A stretch of 64,000 nt of DNA from Microbacterium yannicii. GTDB lineage: Bacteria; Actinomycetota; Actinomycetes; Actinomycetales; Microbacteriaceae. The translations under genes were made by a program, and so were the position numbers. This document shows, piece by piece, positions 54,706 through 63,367 of the stretch; position 1 is the stretch's first letter; the number at the start of each line of letters is the position of its first letter. The DNA lies in assembly GCF_024055635.1 (NCBI RefSeq), contig NZ_JAMXMB010000014.1:62001-126000 (forward strand), in the 5' to 3' direction. Under the pieces are notes generated by a model. It was not told the DNA's origin, did not search any database, and saw only the letters and a program-made list of their open reading frames with translations.

Positions 54706-54780
54706 ACTGTAGAGGCGGATCCGGGAGGGGATCGCGCGGTGGACGCCGTAGACTTTCTGGTATAGGTTGTCGTCAGCAAC
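54706..54780. promoter_or_regulatory. divergent xylA/ROK promoter with operator candidate
   Basis: TACAGT (54706-54711, minus) serves the ROK gene. For xylA, TGGTATAGG (extended -10, 54758-54766) is followed by GTTG-TCGTCAG-CAAC (54766-54780), an inverted repeat over the probable transcription start, the place of a repressor site. Confidence 0.6.
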
Positions 54781-54800
54781 ATTTCTCGCAAAGGAGCGTC

Positions 54801-56006
54801 ATGCCCACGCAGTCCACCGGACCGACCCCCACCCGCGCCGACAAGTTCTCCTTCGGTCTCTGGACCATCGGCTACAACGGCACCGACCCGTTCGGCGGAC
54901 CGACCCGCCCCGCGCTCGATGTCGTCCACGCCGTCGAGAAGCTCGCCGAGCTCGGCGCCTACGGCCTCACCTTCCACGACGACGACCTGTTCGCCTTCGG
55001 CTCCACCGAGGCCGAGCGCCAGACGCAGATCGACCGCCTCAAGGGCGCGCTGGCCGACACCGGCCTCATCGTGCCGATGGTGACGACCAACCTGTTCTCG
55101 GCCCCCGTCTTCAAGGACGGAGGCTTCACCTCGAACGACCGGCAGGTGCGACGCTTCGCGCTGCGCAAGGTCTTCCGCCAGCTCGACCTCGGCGCCGAGC
55201 TGGGCGCCAAGACCTTCGTCATGTGGGGTGGCCGCGAAGGTGCCGAGTACGACTCGGCCAAGGACATCCGCGCCGCGCTCGAGCGCTACCGCGAGGCCGT
55301 GAACCTGCTCGGCGACTACGTCACCGACAAGGGCTACGACATCCGCTTCGCGATCGAGCCGAAGCCGAACGAGCCGCGCGGCGACATCCTGCTGCCCACG
55401 CTCGGACACGCCATCGCCTTCATCGACTCGCTGGAGCGCCCCGAGCTCGTGGGCCTCAACCCCGAGGTCGGCCACGAGCAGATGGCGGGCCTGAACTTCG
55501 CCGCCGGCATCGCCCAGGCGCTGTACCACGGCAAGCTCTTCCACATCGACCTCAACGGTCAGCGCGGCATCAAGTACGACCAGGACCTCGTGTTCGGCCA
55601 CGGCGACCTGCACAACGCGTTCGCCCTCGTCGACCTGCTCGAGAACGGCGGCCCCGGCGGGGTCCCGTCCTACGACGGCCCGCGTCACTTCGACTACAAG
55701 CCGTCGCGCACCGAGGACGAGGCCGGCGTCTGGGACTCGGCCGCCGCGAACATGCGCACCTACCTGCTGCTCAAGGAGCGCGCCGCGGCCTTCCGCGCCG
55801 ACCCCGAGGTGCAGGAGGCGCTCGAGACCGCGCGCGTCGCCGAGCTCTCGATCCCGACGCTCAACGAGGGCGAGTCGTACGACGACTTCCTCGCCGACCG
55901 CTCCGCGTACGAGGAGTTCGACGCCGACGCCTACCTCGGCGGCAAGGGCTTCGGTTTCGTCCGCCTGCAGCAGCTCGCGACCGAGCACCTGCTCGGCGCC
56001 CGCTGA
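54801..56006 (+). CDS. xylA: xylose isomerase
   Basis: 401 aa cytosolic TIM-barrel enzyme converting D-xylose to D-xylulose with two divalent metals. Active-site His59 is in [46 protein letters not shown] and [16 protein letters not shown] carry the metal and substrate ligands. AAAGGAG at 54790-54796 precedes ATG 54801. Length and motifs match the actinobacterial class I enzyme. xylB follows after a 57-bp palindrome. Confidence 0.98.
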   Translation: MPTQSTGPTPTRADKFSFGLWTIGYNGTDPFGGPTRPALDVVHAVEKLAELGAYGLTFHDDDLFAFGSTEAERQTQIDRLKGALADTGLIVPMVTTNLFSAPVFKDGGFTSNDRQVRRFALRKVFRQLDLGAELGAKTFVMWGGREGAEYDSAKDIRAALERYREAVNLLGDYVTDKGYDIRFAIEPKPNEPRGDILLPTLGHAIAFIDSLERPELVGLNPEVGHEQMAGLNFAAGIAQALYHGKLFHIDLNGQRGIKYDQDLVFGHGDLHNAFALVDLLENGGPGGVPSYDGPRHFDYKPSRTEDEAGVWDSAAANMRTYLLLKERAAAFRADPEVQEALETARVAELSIPTLNEGESYDDFLADRSAYEEFDADAYLGGKGFGFVRLQQLATEHLLGAR

Positions 56007-56043
56007 CCCGCTCGGGCCTCACACACGCACGCACACACGCAGT

Positions 56044-56100
56044 TGACTTGCCCTATATGTCCGCGACACGCCTGGCGTGTTGTACATATAGGGCAAGTCA
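56044..56100. repeat. 57-bp near-perfect palindrome between xylA and xylB
   Basis: Perfect 17-bp arms: 56044-56060 (TGACTTGCCCTATATGT) and 56084-56100 (its exact complement). Inside is a second stem CGACACG / CGTGTTG with one G-T pair and loop CCTGG. The arms are AT-richer than the surroundings. It ends 21 bp before xylB. It may be a dispersed palindromic element, an attenuator or an mRNA stabiliser. Confidence 0.85.
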
Positions 56101-56121
56101 CGGTCTAGGGCAGGAGAAGCA

Positions 56122-57426
56122 GTGACGCTGGTCATCGGAGTCGACTCGTCGACACAGTCGTGCAAGGTGCTGGTGACGGATGCCGCGACGGGCGCCGTCG
56201 TGCGGCAGGGGCGCGCCTCGCATCCGGACGGCACCTCGGTCGATCCCGAGGCGTGGTGGACGGCGCTGCAGGCGGTGATCGCCGACGCCGGCGGCGTGGA
56301 CGACGTCGAGGCGTGGGCGGTCGGCGGGCAGCAGCACGGCATGGTCGCACTGGATGCCGATGGGCGGGTGATCCGCGATGCCCTGCTGTGGAACGACACC
56401 CGCTCGGCGCAGGCGGCGGCCGACCTCACGGCGGAGTTCGGCGCCGACGAGCTCGCGCGGCGCACGGGACTCGTGCCCGTGGCATCCTTCACGATCACGA
56501 AGCTGCGCTGGCTGCGCGACCACGAGCCCGAGAACGCGGCCCACGTGGCCGCCGTCGCCCTCCCGCACGACTGGCTGACCTGGCGCCTGCGCGGCTTCGG
56601 CCCTGCCGGCGAATCGCCGCGCGGACCGGTGCTCGACGAGCTCGTCACCGACCGGTCGGACGCCTCGGGCACCGGGTATTGGAATCCCGCGACCGGCGAC
56701 TACGACCACGAGCTGCTGGTCGCGGCGCTCGGTCACGATGCGCTGCTGCCGCGTGTGCTGGGGCCCGACGAGTGGGTGACGGATGCCGCGGGCCGCCGCG
56801 TCGGCGGCGGCGCGGGTGACAACGCGGGCGCGGCGCTCGGCCTCGGTGCCGGCCCCGGAGACGTCGTGGTGTCGATCGGCACGAGCGGAACCGTGTTCGC
56901 GGTGAGCGAGGAGCGCACGATCGACCCGACCGGCACGGTCGCGGGGTTCGCCGACTGCACCGGACGCTTTCTGCCCCTGGTCGCGACGTTGAACGCCGCG
57001 CGCGTGCTCGACGCGATCGCCCGGGTCCTCGGCGTCGACCACGCGGAGCTCTCACGCCTGGCCCTCGCCGCGCAGCCGGGCGCGGCCGGCCTGCAGCTGG
57101 TGCCGTACTTCGAGGGGGAGCGCACGCCGAACCTGCCCGACGCCACGGCGTCGCTCACCGGCATGACCCTCGCCTCGACGACGCGCGAGAACCTCGCCCG
57201 CGCCGCTGTCGAAGGCATGCTGTCGGGGCTCGCCGCGGGGCTCGCGGCACTGCGCGGCCTGGGCGTTCCGCTGGAGCGCGCGCTGCTCATCGGCGGCGGC
57301 GCGCAGTCCGAGGCGGTGCGCCAGATCGCGCCGCTGGTCCTGGGACTGCCCGTCGAGGTGCCCGAGCCGGGGGAGTACGTGGCGCTCGGCGCCGCGCGGC
57401 AGGCGGCATCCGTCCTCGCCGTCTGA
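56122..57426 (+). CDS. xylB: xylulokinase
   Basis: 434 aa FGGY-family kinase, xylulose + ATP to xylulose-5-phosphate. [15 protein letters not shown] is the N-terminal phosphate loop, [15 protein letters not shown] and LLWNDTRS are xylulokinase-specific, [15 protein letters not shown] and [12 protein letters not shown] follow, and [14 protein letters not shown] is the C-terminal ATP region. At 434 aa it is shorter than E. coli XylB (about 480) but standard for actinobacteria. GTG 56122 has AGGAG about 7 bp upstream. Confidence 0.97.
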   Translation: MTLVIGVDSSTQSCKVLVTDAATGAVVRQGRASHPDGTSVDPEAWWTALQAVIADAGGVDDVEAWAVGGQQHGMVALDADGRVIRDALLWNDTRSAQAAADLTAEFGADELARRTGLVPVASFTITKLRWLRDHEPENAAHVAAVALPHDWLTWRLRGFGPAGESPRGPVLDELVTDRSDASGTGYWNPATGDYDHELLVAALGHDALLPRVLGPDEWVTDAAGRRVGGGAGDNAGAALGLGAGPGDVVVSIGTSGTVFAVSEERTIDPTGTVAGFADCTGRFLPLVATLNAARVLDAIARVLGVDHAELSRLALAAQPGAAGLQLVPYFEGERTPNLPDATASLTGMTLASTTRENLARAAVEGMLSGLAAGLAALRGLGVPLERALLIGGGAQSEAVRQIAPLVLGLPVEVPEPGEYVALGAARQAASVLAV

Positions 57427-57442
57427 TCGCCTCGTCGAGGAG

Positions 57443-57536
57443 TCAGGAGAACCGGGGCGGCGGTGGCCCCGGCGGCCCCGCCCGGCGGCGTGTCTCCTGA
57501 ACCCTTGACCGAGCCGGGGGCTCGGCGAGGCCCCCG
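57443..57536. terminator. two hairpins after xylB
   Basis: TCAGGAGA (57443-57450) pairs with TCTCCTGA (57493-57500) around a very GC-rich interval that can fold by itself; a second stem CGGGGGC / GCCCCCG spans 57515-57536. Likely terminator region. The rest of the gap to 57620 shows nothing. Confidence 0.55.
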
Positions 57537-57620
57537 CACGTCGGCCGCCGGGGCAACGCTTCGCGCGCCTCGTGCGCGGAAATCTCCCCTTTCGCGATTC
57601 CCGGGGACGAGAATGGGCGG

Positions 57621-58466
57621 ATGCCGCAGGCCGACGCTGACGAAGAGCTCGACGCGATCGCGGCCGAGCTCTACGTCCTGCCGCCGTCGGAGTTCACCGC
57701 AAAGCGCAACGCGCGGGCCGGCATGGCGGCCGGATCCCTGGCGAAGCAGATCAAGGCGCTGCGCAAGCCCACCGTCGCCGCCTGGGCCGTGAACCTGCTG
57801 GCGCAGGACGGACAGCTCGCCGACGCGGTCGAGCTGTCGGCGGCGCTGCGTGAGGCGCAGGACGACCTCGACGCCGCCGAGCTCGGCCGCCTCGGCAAGC
57901 AGCGGCGGCAGCTCGTGGCGGCGCTCGCGAAGCAGGCCGTCGGTCTCGCCCGAGATGCAGGCGGCACCCTGAGCGCTGCCGCGCAGGAGGACGTCGCAAC
58001 GACGATCAACGCCGCGGTGATGGATGCCGCGGCCGCCGCCGCGGTGCTCACCGGCCGGCTCGTCACGGCGCTCGAGGCCGGCGACATCGAGCCCGCTGCG
58101 CTCGCCGAGGCGGTCGGGGGATCGGTCCCCGGCGTCGAGGCTCCGCCACCCCGGGACGACCTCGCGGAGCGGCGTGCCCGCAAGGCGGCCGAGAAGGCCG
58201 CGCGGGAGGCGGAGCGGCTCGCCAACGAGGCCGAGCGGGAGCTCGCCCGCGTCGACGCGCGCCGCGCCAAGGCGCAGGAGCGCGTGGACCACGTGCGCGA
58301 GCGGATCGACGACCTCCGCCGCGACCTGGCCGCCCTTGAGAAGGACGAGCAGGCGGCGGCCCAGAAGCTCGACGCGATCGAGCGCGAGCGCACGGATGCG
58401 GCGGCGAAGGCCCGCGATGCCGCGAAGGAGTCCGAGCGCGCCCAGGCCGAGCTCGACGACGCCTGA
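57621..58466 (+). CDS. coiled-coil protein of unknown function
   Basis: 281 aa. The N-terminal about 150 residues are helical (LYVLPPSEFTAKRNARAG, then LRKPTVAAWAVNLLAQ); the C-terminal 110 are a long charged coiled coil (residues about 180-280, Glu/Ala/Arg heptads). I recall similar proteins as uncharacterised in actinobacteria. ATG 57621 lies 6 bp after a -10-like GAGAAT (57609-57614), with no ribosome site: leaderless. Confidence 0.78.
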   Translation: MPQADADEELDAIAAELYVLPPSEFTAKRNARAGMAAGSLAKQIKALRKPTVAAWAVNLLAQDGQLADAVELSAALREAQDDLDAAELGRLGKQRRQLVAALAKQAVGLARDAGGTLSAAAQEDVATTINAAVMDAAAAAAVLTGRLVTALEAGDIEPAALAEAVGGSVPGVEAPPPRDDLAERRARKAAEKAAREAERLANEAERELARVDARRAKAQERVDHVRERIDDLRRDLAALEKDEQAAAQKLDAIERERTDAAAKARDAAKESERAQAELDDA

Positions 58467-58552
58467 CCACCACACGATCGGCCGGGCGACGCAGGGCCGC
58501 GGCATCCGCGTTTCACAGGACTCTCGTAGGCCCGCCGCCTAGCGTCGAACGC

Positions 58553-59350
58553 ATGGCGACTCCCGCACCATTGGTGCCCGCGACGGCGTCCGACGAGGGT
58601 GAGATCACGGTCTCGCCGAGCGAGTTGAGGGAGCTGCGCGACGAGCTGCAGCGCTTCATGATGGAGTACCGCTTCGGCCTGCAGGAGGTCGAGACGAAGA
58701 TCGGCATCCTGCGCGACGAGTTCCTGCTCACCCACGACTACAACCCGATCGAGCACGTCTCGAGCCGCGTGAAGTCGCCCGACAGCCTGGTCGAGAAGGT
58801 GCAGCGCAAGGGCATCGACGGCGACTTCGCGTCGATCCGGAGCAGCATCACCGACATCGCGGGCATCCGCATCACGTGCAGCTTCACCGCCGACGTGTAC
58901 CGCCTCTTCGACCTGCTGACCGCCCAGGACGATGTGCGGGTGCTGCAGGTCAAGGACTACATCGCCCAGCCCAAGCCCAACGGCTACAAGAGCCTGCACG
59001 CGATCCTCGAGGTGCCGGTGTTTCTCTCGACCGGCCGCATCGAGGTGCCCGTCGAAGTGCAGTTCCGCACCATCGCCATGGACTTCTGGGCGAGCCTCGA
59101 GCACAAGATCTACTACAAGTACGCCACGCAGGTTCCGGACGAGCTGCTCGAGAGCCTCAAGGACGCCGCCGACACCGCTGCCGAGCTCGACGCTCGCATG
59201 GAACGCCTGCACCGGCAGATCAAGGGCTCGAGCGCCGGGCAGGCCGCGCCGGTCGCCGTGCGCGAGATCACGGGCGCTCCCGCTGCGGCGGCGGGCGATC
59301 CGGATGCCGCGACCCGGCCCCGCGACGACCGCGGAGTGCGCGCGGTCTGA
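58553..59350 (+). CDS. GTP pyrophosphokinase family protein (small alarmone synthetase)
   Basis: 265 aa with a RelA/SpoT synthetase domain only: GDFASIRSSITDIAGIRITCSF, the substrate loop AQPKPNGYKSLHAILEV and VPVEVQFRTIAMDFWASLEHKIYYK. No hydrolase (HD), TGS or ACT domain, so it is a stand-alone (p)ppGpp synthetase of the RelQ/RelP size class with a low-complexity C-terminal 35 residues. TAGCGT (58540-58545) lies 7 bp before ATG 58553. Confidence 0.92.
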   Translation: MATPAPLVPATASDEGEITVSPSELRELRDELQRFMMEYRFGLQEVETKIGILRDEFLLTHDYNPIEHVSSRVKSPDSLVEKVQRKGIDGDFASIRSSITDIAGIRITCSFTADVYRLFDLLTAQDDVRVLQVKDYIAQPKPNGYKSLHAILEVPVFLSTGRIEVPVEVQFRTIAMDFWASLEHKIYYKYATQVPDELLESLKDAADTAAELDARMERLHRQIKGSSAGQAAPVAVREITGAPAAAAGDPDAATRPRDDRGVRAV

Positions 59351-59353
59351 CGC

Positions 59354-59495
59354 GCGTTTCGTCTCGCTCGTTCCTCGCTCGCCCGTAGGACCGAGACGAA
59401 ACGCCTCGGTCCTACGGGCGGCGTTCGTCTCGCTCAACGAGCGGACGGAAGGTATCGGTCGTTGAGCGAGGGAGCGCCAGCGACCGAGACGAAAC
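59354..59495. repeat. composite intergenic repeat with hairpin
   Basis: Contains the 29-bp copy shared (inverted) with 34713-34741 at 59354-59382, a perfect 15-bp hairpin (59381-59395 and 59405-59419, loop ACGAAACGC), and a variant GTCGTTGAGCGAGGGAGC...CGAGACGAAACG at about 59459-59495. The hairpin is placed as a terminator for the synthetase gene. Confidence 0.75.
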
Positions 59496-59539
59496 GTCCC
59501 GGGCCTCCGAGCGGCGTATGGTCCTGGACGCTCGTGGGT

Positions 59540-60181
59540 TCAGCACCCGAGGACGGCACTCGTCCCGGTGAGGTACTCATCGACGTCGCGCGGGCCGAAG
59601 ACGGCGGTGTTCGCGATGTATCCCTGCGCGAGGGCCACGATCGACCGTGCCGTGTCGGCGGCGAGAGCTTCCGCCGGCCCGAGCTCCCCCGAGGAATCGG
59701 GTGCCGCGGCTGACGCATCCGGAGCCGGGACCGCGCCCCCCGTCTGTGCCCGCGCCCACGGGCCGATCGCGTGAGTGAGGGCCGCCCGCAGACGTCCGGC
59801 CGTGCGGAGCATCTCGTCGTGCAGCCCGGGCTCGACCATCGCTTCCCCCCAGAACTGCAGGACCAGCGTGGTTGACAGTCCGGCCTCGCTGAACGTCGTC
59901 AGCATGCCGCGCAGCGCCTGACGCGGAGTGACGATCTCGTCGCGGTCGCCGGCGGCCTCCAGCGCGTCCAGGCGTGGCAGGAGGAAACGCCCCACGACGT
60001 AGCGCGCGAGTTCGACCTTGTTCGAGAAGTGCGAGTAGATCGCCCCCGTCGACAGGCCCGACTCCTCGACGATGTCGGCGATCGAGGTGTCGCGGACGCC
60101 GTTGCGCTCGAGCACCCGCAGCGCGGCGCGCGCGATCTCGTCGCGGCGGGCTTCGCGGTAGGCGTCGGTGACCTTCGGCAT
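59540..60181 (-). CDS. TetR/AcrR family transcriptional regulator
   Basis: 213 aa. HTH at about residues 12-60: RDEIARAALRVLERNGVRDTSIADIVEESGLSTGAIYSHFSNKVEL. The -10-like TATTCT (60188-60193) lies 6 bp before ATG 60181 and overlaps a palindrome, so it is leaderless and probably autoregulated. Divergent from the ABC-2-like membrane gene. Confidence 0.92.
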   Translation of the reverse strand: MPKVTDAYREARRDEIARAALRVLERNGVRDTSIADIVEESGLSTGAIYSHFSNKVELARYVVGRFLLPRLDALEAAGDRDEIVTPRQALRGMLTTFSEAGLSTTLVLQFWGEAMVEPGLHDEMLRTAGRLRAALTHAIGPWARAQTGGAVPAPDASAAAPDSSGELGPAEALAADTARSIVALAQGYIANTAVFGPRDVDEYLTGTSAVLGC

Positions 60182-60184
60182 AGA

Positions 60185-60233
60185 AACAGAATAGCCATTC
60201 TGTTATGGTGACAAACAGAACAACCATTCTTTT
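60185..60233. promoter_or_regulatory. doubled TetR operator
   Basis: AACAGAAT-AGCC-ATTCTGTT (60185-60204) is a perfect palindrome; AACAGAAC-AACC-ATTCTTTT (60214-60233) is a degenerate second copy 29 bp on. The first covers the TetR -10; the second lies nearer the divergent membrane gene. Confidence 0.85.
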
Positions 60234-60263
60234 TAGCTCACCATCCATGTCAAGGAGGTCGCG

Positions 60264-61439
60264 ATGTCCCTTCATCGCGAGGCCCGGCCGAACTCGGCCC
60301 GCCCCACCCGCTGGCCCGTCGCTGCGGCGTTCGGGCTCCTCGGCTCGGTCATCGTCGCCATCATCGTGATGGCGTTCGTGTGGCCCGCCGCCACGGCGCA
60401 GCCGCAGAATCTGCCCGTCGGCATCTCCGGGCCGGCGGAAGCGGTCAGCGCCGTCGAAGACAAGCTCGCCGCACAGGACCCCGCGCCCTTCGACCTCAGC
60501 GAGGTCGGCTCCCGCGACGACGCCGTGTCGCAGATCGAGTCCCGCGAGCTCTATGGCGCGATCCTGCTCGGCGAGGAGCCCGAGGTGCTGATCGCCACCG
60601 CCGCGAGCCCCGTCGCCGCGCAGGCTCTGCGCGGGGTCGCCACCCAGCTCCAGGCGCAGATCGACACCGCCGCGAAGACGGCGCTCACCGATCAGCTCAC
60701 CGCGATCGTCGGCGCGCTGAAGTCCGGTCAGATGCCCCCGTTGCCCGAGGGCGCTGCAGGCGTCCCTCCGGCGATCCCCACGGTGACCGTGACCGACGTC
60801 GTGCCGCTCGCCGAGGGCGACAGCACGGGCGCCGGGCTCGCGGCATCCGTCTTCCCGCTCGTGCTGGGCGGCATGCTCGGCGGCATCCTGCTGACCCTGC
60901 TCGTGCAGGGCGTCGTACGGCGGCTCATCGGGCTCGTCGTCTTCGGGGTCGCCGCGGGCGCGCTGATCACCCTGGTGATGCAGACGTGGTTCGGGATGCT
61001 GGCCGGCGACTGGCTGCTGAACGCCACCGTCATCGGCCTCGGCGTGAGCGCCACGTCCGCGCTCATCATCGGCCTCGCGGCGCTGATGGGTCCTCCGGGC
61101 ATCGCCGTCGGCGCCATCATCACGATGTTCATCGCCAACCCGATCGCCGGGGCTGCGATGCCGCCGCAGTTCCTGCCGGAGCCGTGGGGAGCGGTCGGCC
61201 AGTTCTTCGTGCCGGGCGCGTCGGCCACGCTGCTGCGGTCGGTGATGTACTTCCCGGATGCCGCGACCGCAGCGCAGTGGATCATCCTGGGCGCCTGGCT
61301 CGTGGCAGGTGTCGTCCTCGCGCTCATCGGGCACCAGCGCACGCGGGCCGAGTTGACGCCGCCGGAGCGCCAGCTGGAGCCTGCCGAGGACCTGGAGGCT
61401 GCCGACCAGCTCGAGCCCGCGGTGCCGCTCGCACGCTGA
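60264..61439 (+). CDS. ABC-2/YhgE-like membrane protein
   Basis: 391 aa: one N-terminal span (AAFGLLGSVIVAIIVMAFVW), an extracytoplasmic domain of about 165 residues, then five to six spans (about 190-350) and an acidic C-terminal tail (EPAEDLEAADQLEP). This plan is that of ABC-2-type/YhgE-DUF3533 exporters. No ATPase gene is adjacent. AAGGAGG lies 7 bp before ATG 60264. Control by the divergent TetR through the doubled operator is likely; an efflux role is inference. Confidence 0.82.
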   Translation: MSLHREARPNSARPTRWPVAAAFGLLGSVIVAIIVMAFVWPAATAQPQNLPVGISGPAEAVSAVEDKLAAQDPAPFDLSEVGSRDDAVSQIESRELYGAILLGEEPEVLIATAASPVAAQALRGVATQLQAQIDTAAKTALTDQLTAIVGALKSGQMPPLPEGAAGVPPAIPTVTVTDVVPLAEGDSTGAGLAASVFPLVLGGMLGGILLTLLVQGVVRRLIGLVVFGVAAGALITLVMQTWFGMLAGDWLLNATVIGLGVSATSALIIGLAALMGPPGIAVGAIITMFIANPIAGAAMPPQFLPEPWGAVGQFFVPGASATLLRSVMYFPDAATAAQWIILGAWLVAGVVLALIGHQRTRAELTPPERQLEPAEDLEAADQLEPAVPLAR

Positions 61440-61444
61440 CGAGG

Positions 61445-61479
61445 CGCGTGATCCGGCGCGACCGACGCCGGATCACGCG
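61445..61479. terminator. terminator hairpin
   Basis: Perfect 14-bp arms CGCGTGATCCGGCG and its complement (61445-61458, 61466-61479), loop CGACCGA, 5 bp after the membrane-protein stop. Confidence 0.8.
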
Positions 61480-61578
61480 TGCGCCGCGCCGACCCGGCGG
61501 ACGATGTCGCTGCGCGCGTACCCGCGCGAGACGGGCGACCCGCGTGGCGCGGCGACGCACCATCGCTAGTCTGTTCGC

Positions 61579-62778
61579 GTGGATGACCTCGAGCCGACAC
61601 TGCTGGTGGTACCGCTGCTGGCCGTCCTCGCCCCGCTGCTGACACGAGGGCTCGGGCGGTGGATCCGCATCCCGGTGGTCGTCTTCGAGCTGCTGCTCGG
61701 CATCATCGTCGGTCCCGCCGTCCTCGGCTGGGCCGCGCCGTCCGAGTTCATCGAGGCGCTCTCGGAGTACGGGCTCGCGATGCTCTTCTTCGTCGCCGGC
61801 ACCGAGATCCAGTTCGGCTCGTTCCGGGGCCGCTTGGGCCGTCGCGCGTCGCTCGGCTGGCTCATCAGCCTCGCCGCGGGCATCGCCGCCGGGTTCCTGC
61901 TGGCGCCGGGCGAGGCGGCGATCGTGATCGGCGTCGCACTCTGCTCGACCGCGCTGGGCACCCTGCTGCCCATCCTGCGGGACGCCGGCGAGCTGCCCAC
62001 GCCGTTCGGGCAGGCCGTCGCGGCGATCGGGGCGGTGGGGGAGTTCGGACCCCTCATCGCCATCTCGATCTTCCTCGGCGGGCGTGAGCCCGGCGTGTCG
62101 ACGGTGGTGCTGGTGCTCTTCGCGGTGGTGGCCGGCCTGGCGATCTGGCTCGCCTTCAAGATGCCCCGCGGTGCGATGCACGCCTTCGTGAGCTCGACCC
62201 TGCACACCTCGGGGCAGTTCGCGATCCGCGTCGTGTTCCTGATCCTCGCGGCCCTCGTGTCGCTCAGCATCGTGCTCGACCTCGACATGCTGCTGGGCGC
62301 CTTCACCGCCGGCATCGTCTGGCGTCTCGTCATGCGCGACGCCACCGAGGCCGATCGCGAAGCTGTCGAGAGCAAGATCGAGGGCGTCGCATTCGGGTTC
62401 CTGGTGCCGGTCTTCTTCATCTACACGGGTGTGACGTTCGATCTGCAGGCGCTCCTGGAACAGCCGCTGCTCTTCCTGCTGCTTCCCGTCGGCCTGGTCG
62501 CCCTGCTCATCGTGCGAGGACTGCCGTCGATGCTCGCCGCCCCCGTCGGGTCCACCCGGCGCGAACGTCTGTCCATCGTCCTGCTGGGCGCCACCGCCCT
62601 GCCGATCATCGTCGCGGTCACGGCGATCGGCGTGGACGAGGGCATCCTCACCACGACGCACCAGGCGGTGCTCATCGCCACGGGCATGCTCTCGGTGCTC
62701 CTGTTCCCCCTCATCGGCATGGCACTGCGCGGCGACAAGGTGAACGCGGGCTCGGCTCTGCAGGACGACATGGCGTGA
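61579..62778 (+). CDS. cation/proton antiporter (CPA2, Kef-type)
   Basis: 399 aa with about twelve spans. Family features: IPVVVFELLLGIIVGPAVLG, LAMLFFVAGTEIQF, ALCSTALGTLLPILRDAGEL, and GAFTAGIVWRLV. No RCK/TrkA-N domain. It probably exchanges Na+ or K+ for H+ at the membrane. GTG 61579 lies 6 bp after TAGTCT (61567-61572): leaderless. The stop overlaps the next gene by 4 bp. Confidence 0.9.
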   Translation: MDDLEPTLLVVPLLAVLAPLLTRGLGRWIRIPVVVFELLLGIIVGPAVLGWAAPSEFIEALSEYGLAMLFFVAGTEIQFGSFRGRLGRRASLGWLISLAAGIAAGFLLAPGEAAIVIGVALCSTALGTLLPILRDAGELPTPFGQAVAAIGAVGEFGPLIAISIFLGGREPGVSTVVLVLFAVVAGLAIWLAFKMPRGAMHAFVSSTLHTSGQFAIRVVFLILAALVSLSIVLDLDMLLGAFTAGIVWRLVMRDATEADREAVESKIEGVAFGFLVPVFFIYTGVTFDLQALLEQPLLFLLLPVGLVALLIVRGLPSMLAAPVGSTRRERLSIVLLGATALPIIVAVTAIGVDEGILTTTHQAVLIATGMLSVLLFPLIGMALRGDKVNAGSALQDDMA

Positions 62779-63260
62779 GCACCGCCGCCCTCTTCGACGC
62801 CGCTCGCGCCCGCCTCGCGGCGGCGCCGCGGGAAGCGCTCGGCGAGCTCGTGGTGCCGCGGCGCATCCTCGGCGTCGCTCGGGCCCCGCGTGTCGAACGT
62901 CGGGGAGAGGCCTGGCACCTCGGCGTGCTGCTGCTGACGGATGACGCCGTGCTCGCGACGGGTGAGATCGTCCGTGCGCGGGAGGAGGCCCGTCGCGGCT
63001 ACACCGCCGAGTCGCAGCGCCGGCGCGCCGAGCTCGCCGCAGCGGCGCGCCGCGGCGGCTTCGCCGAGGGCGAGACGGTGCATCTGGGCTGGCGGATGCT
63101 GCAGCCCGCCGTCGTCGACGCCGGCAGCGAGTCCGGACCCCTCGCCGTGGTCGGCGGGGTCCCGAGCGTGCGCTGGAGCTCGGCGGGCGGCCTCATGACA
63201 CTGGAGGCATACCTCGCCGATCGCGTGGCCCTGCTGCTCGATCCGCCGCGGGGCGCGTAG
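62775..63260 (+). CDS. conserved protein of unknown function
   Basis: 161 aa, soluble. Arg/Ala-rich helices (TAESQRRRAELAAAARRGGF) between two beta-rich parts (AWHLGVLLLTDDAVLATGEIVRA and GPLAVVGGVPSVRWSSAGGL). Relatives are often labelled glutaminase in actinobacterial genomes, but I see no glutaminase active site here. GTG 62775 overlaps the antiporter stop (GTGA), so it may be a partner or regulator of it. Confidence 0.72.
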   Translation: MSTAALFDAARARLAAAPREALGELVVPRRILGVARAPRVERRGEAWHLGVLLLTDDAVLATGEIVRAREEARRGYTAESQRRRAELAAAARRGGFAEGETVHLGWRMLQPAVVDAGSESGPLAVVGGVPSVRWSSAGGLMTLEAYLADRVALLLDPPRGA

Positions 63261-63367
63261 GCCGGGAGGCGCGTGGGCCGAGGTGCCGCGCAGGCTCGCC
63301 GCTACCCGGTGGGGCCTGCCCTGTCAATACGCTCAGCCGGTCCAGGTGGGCGCCGTACGGTGTCGAC

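Noticed and set aside
56044..56100. Palindrome considered as terminal repeats of an insertion sequence or a phage attachment site
   Set aside because: Nothing lies between the arms except a 23-bp inner hairpin; no transposase, integrase or tRNA is nearby.
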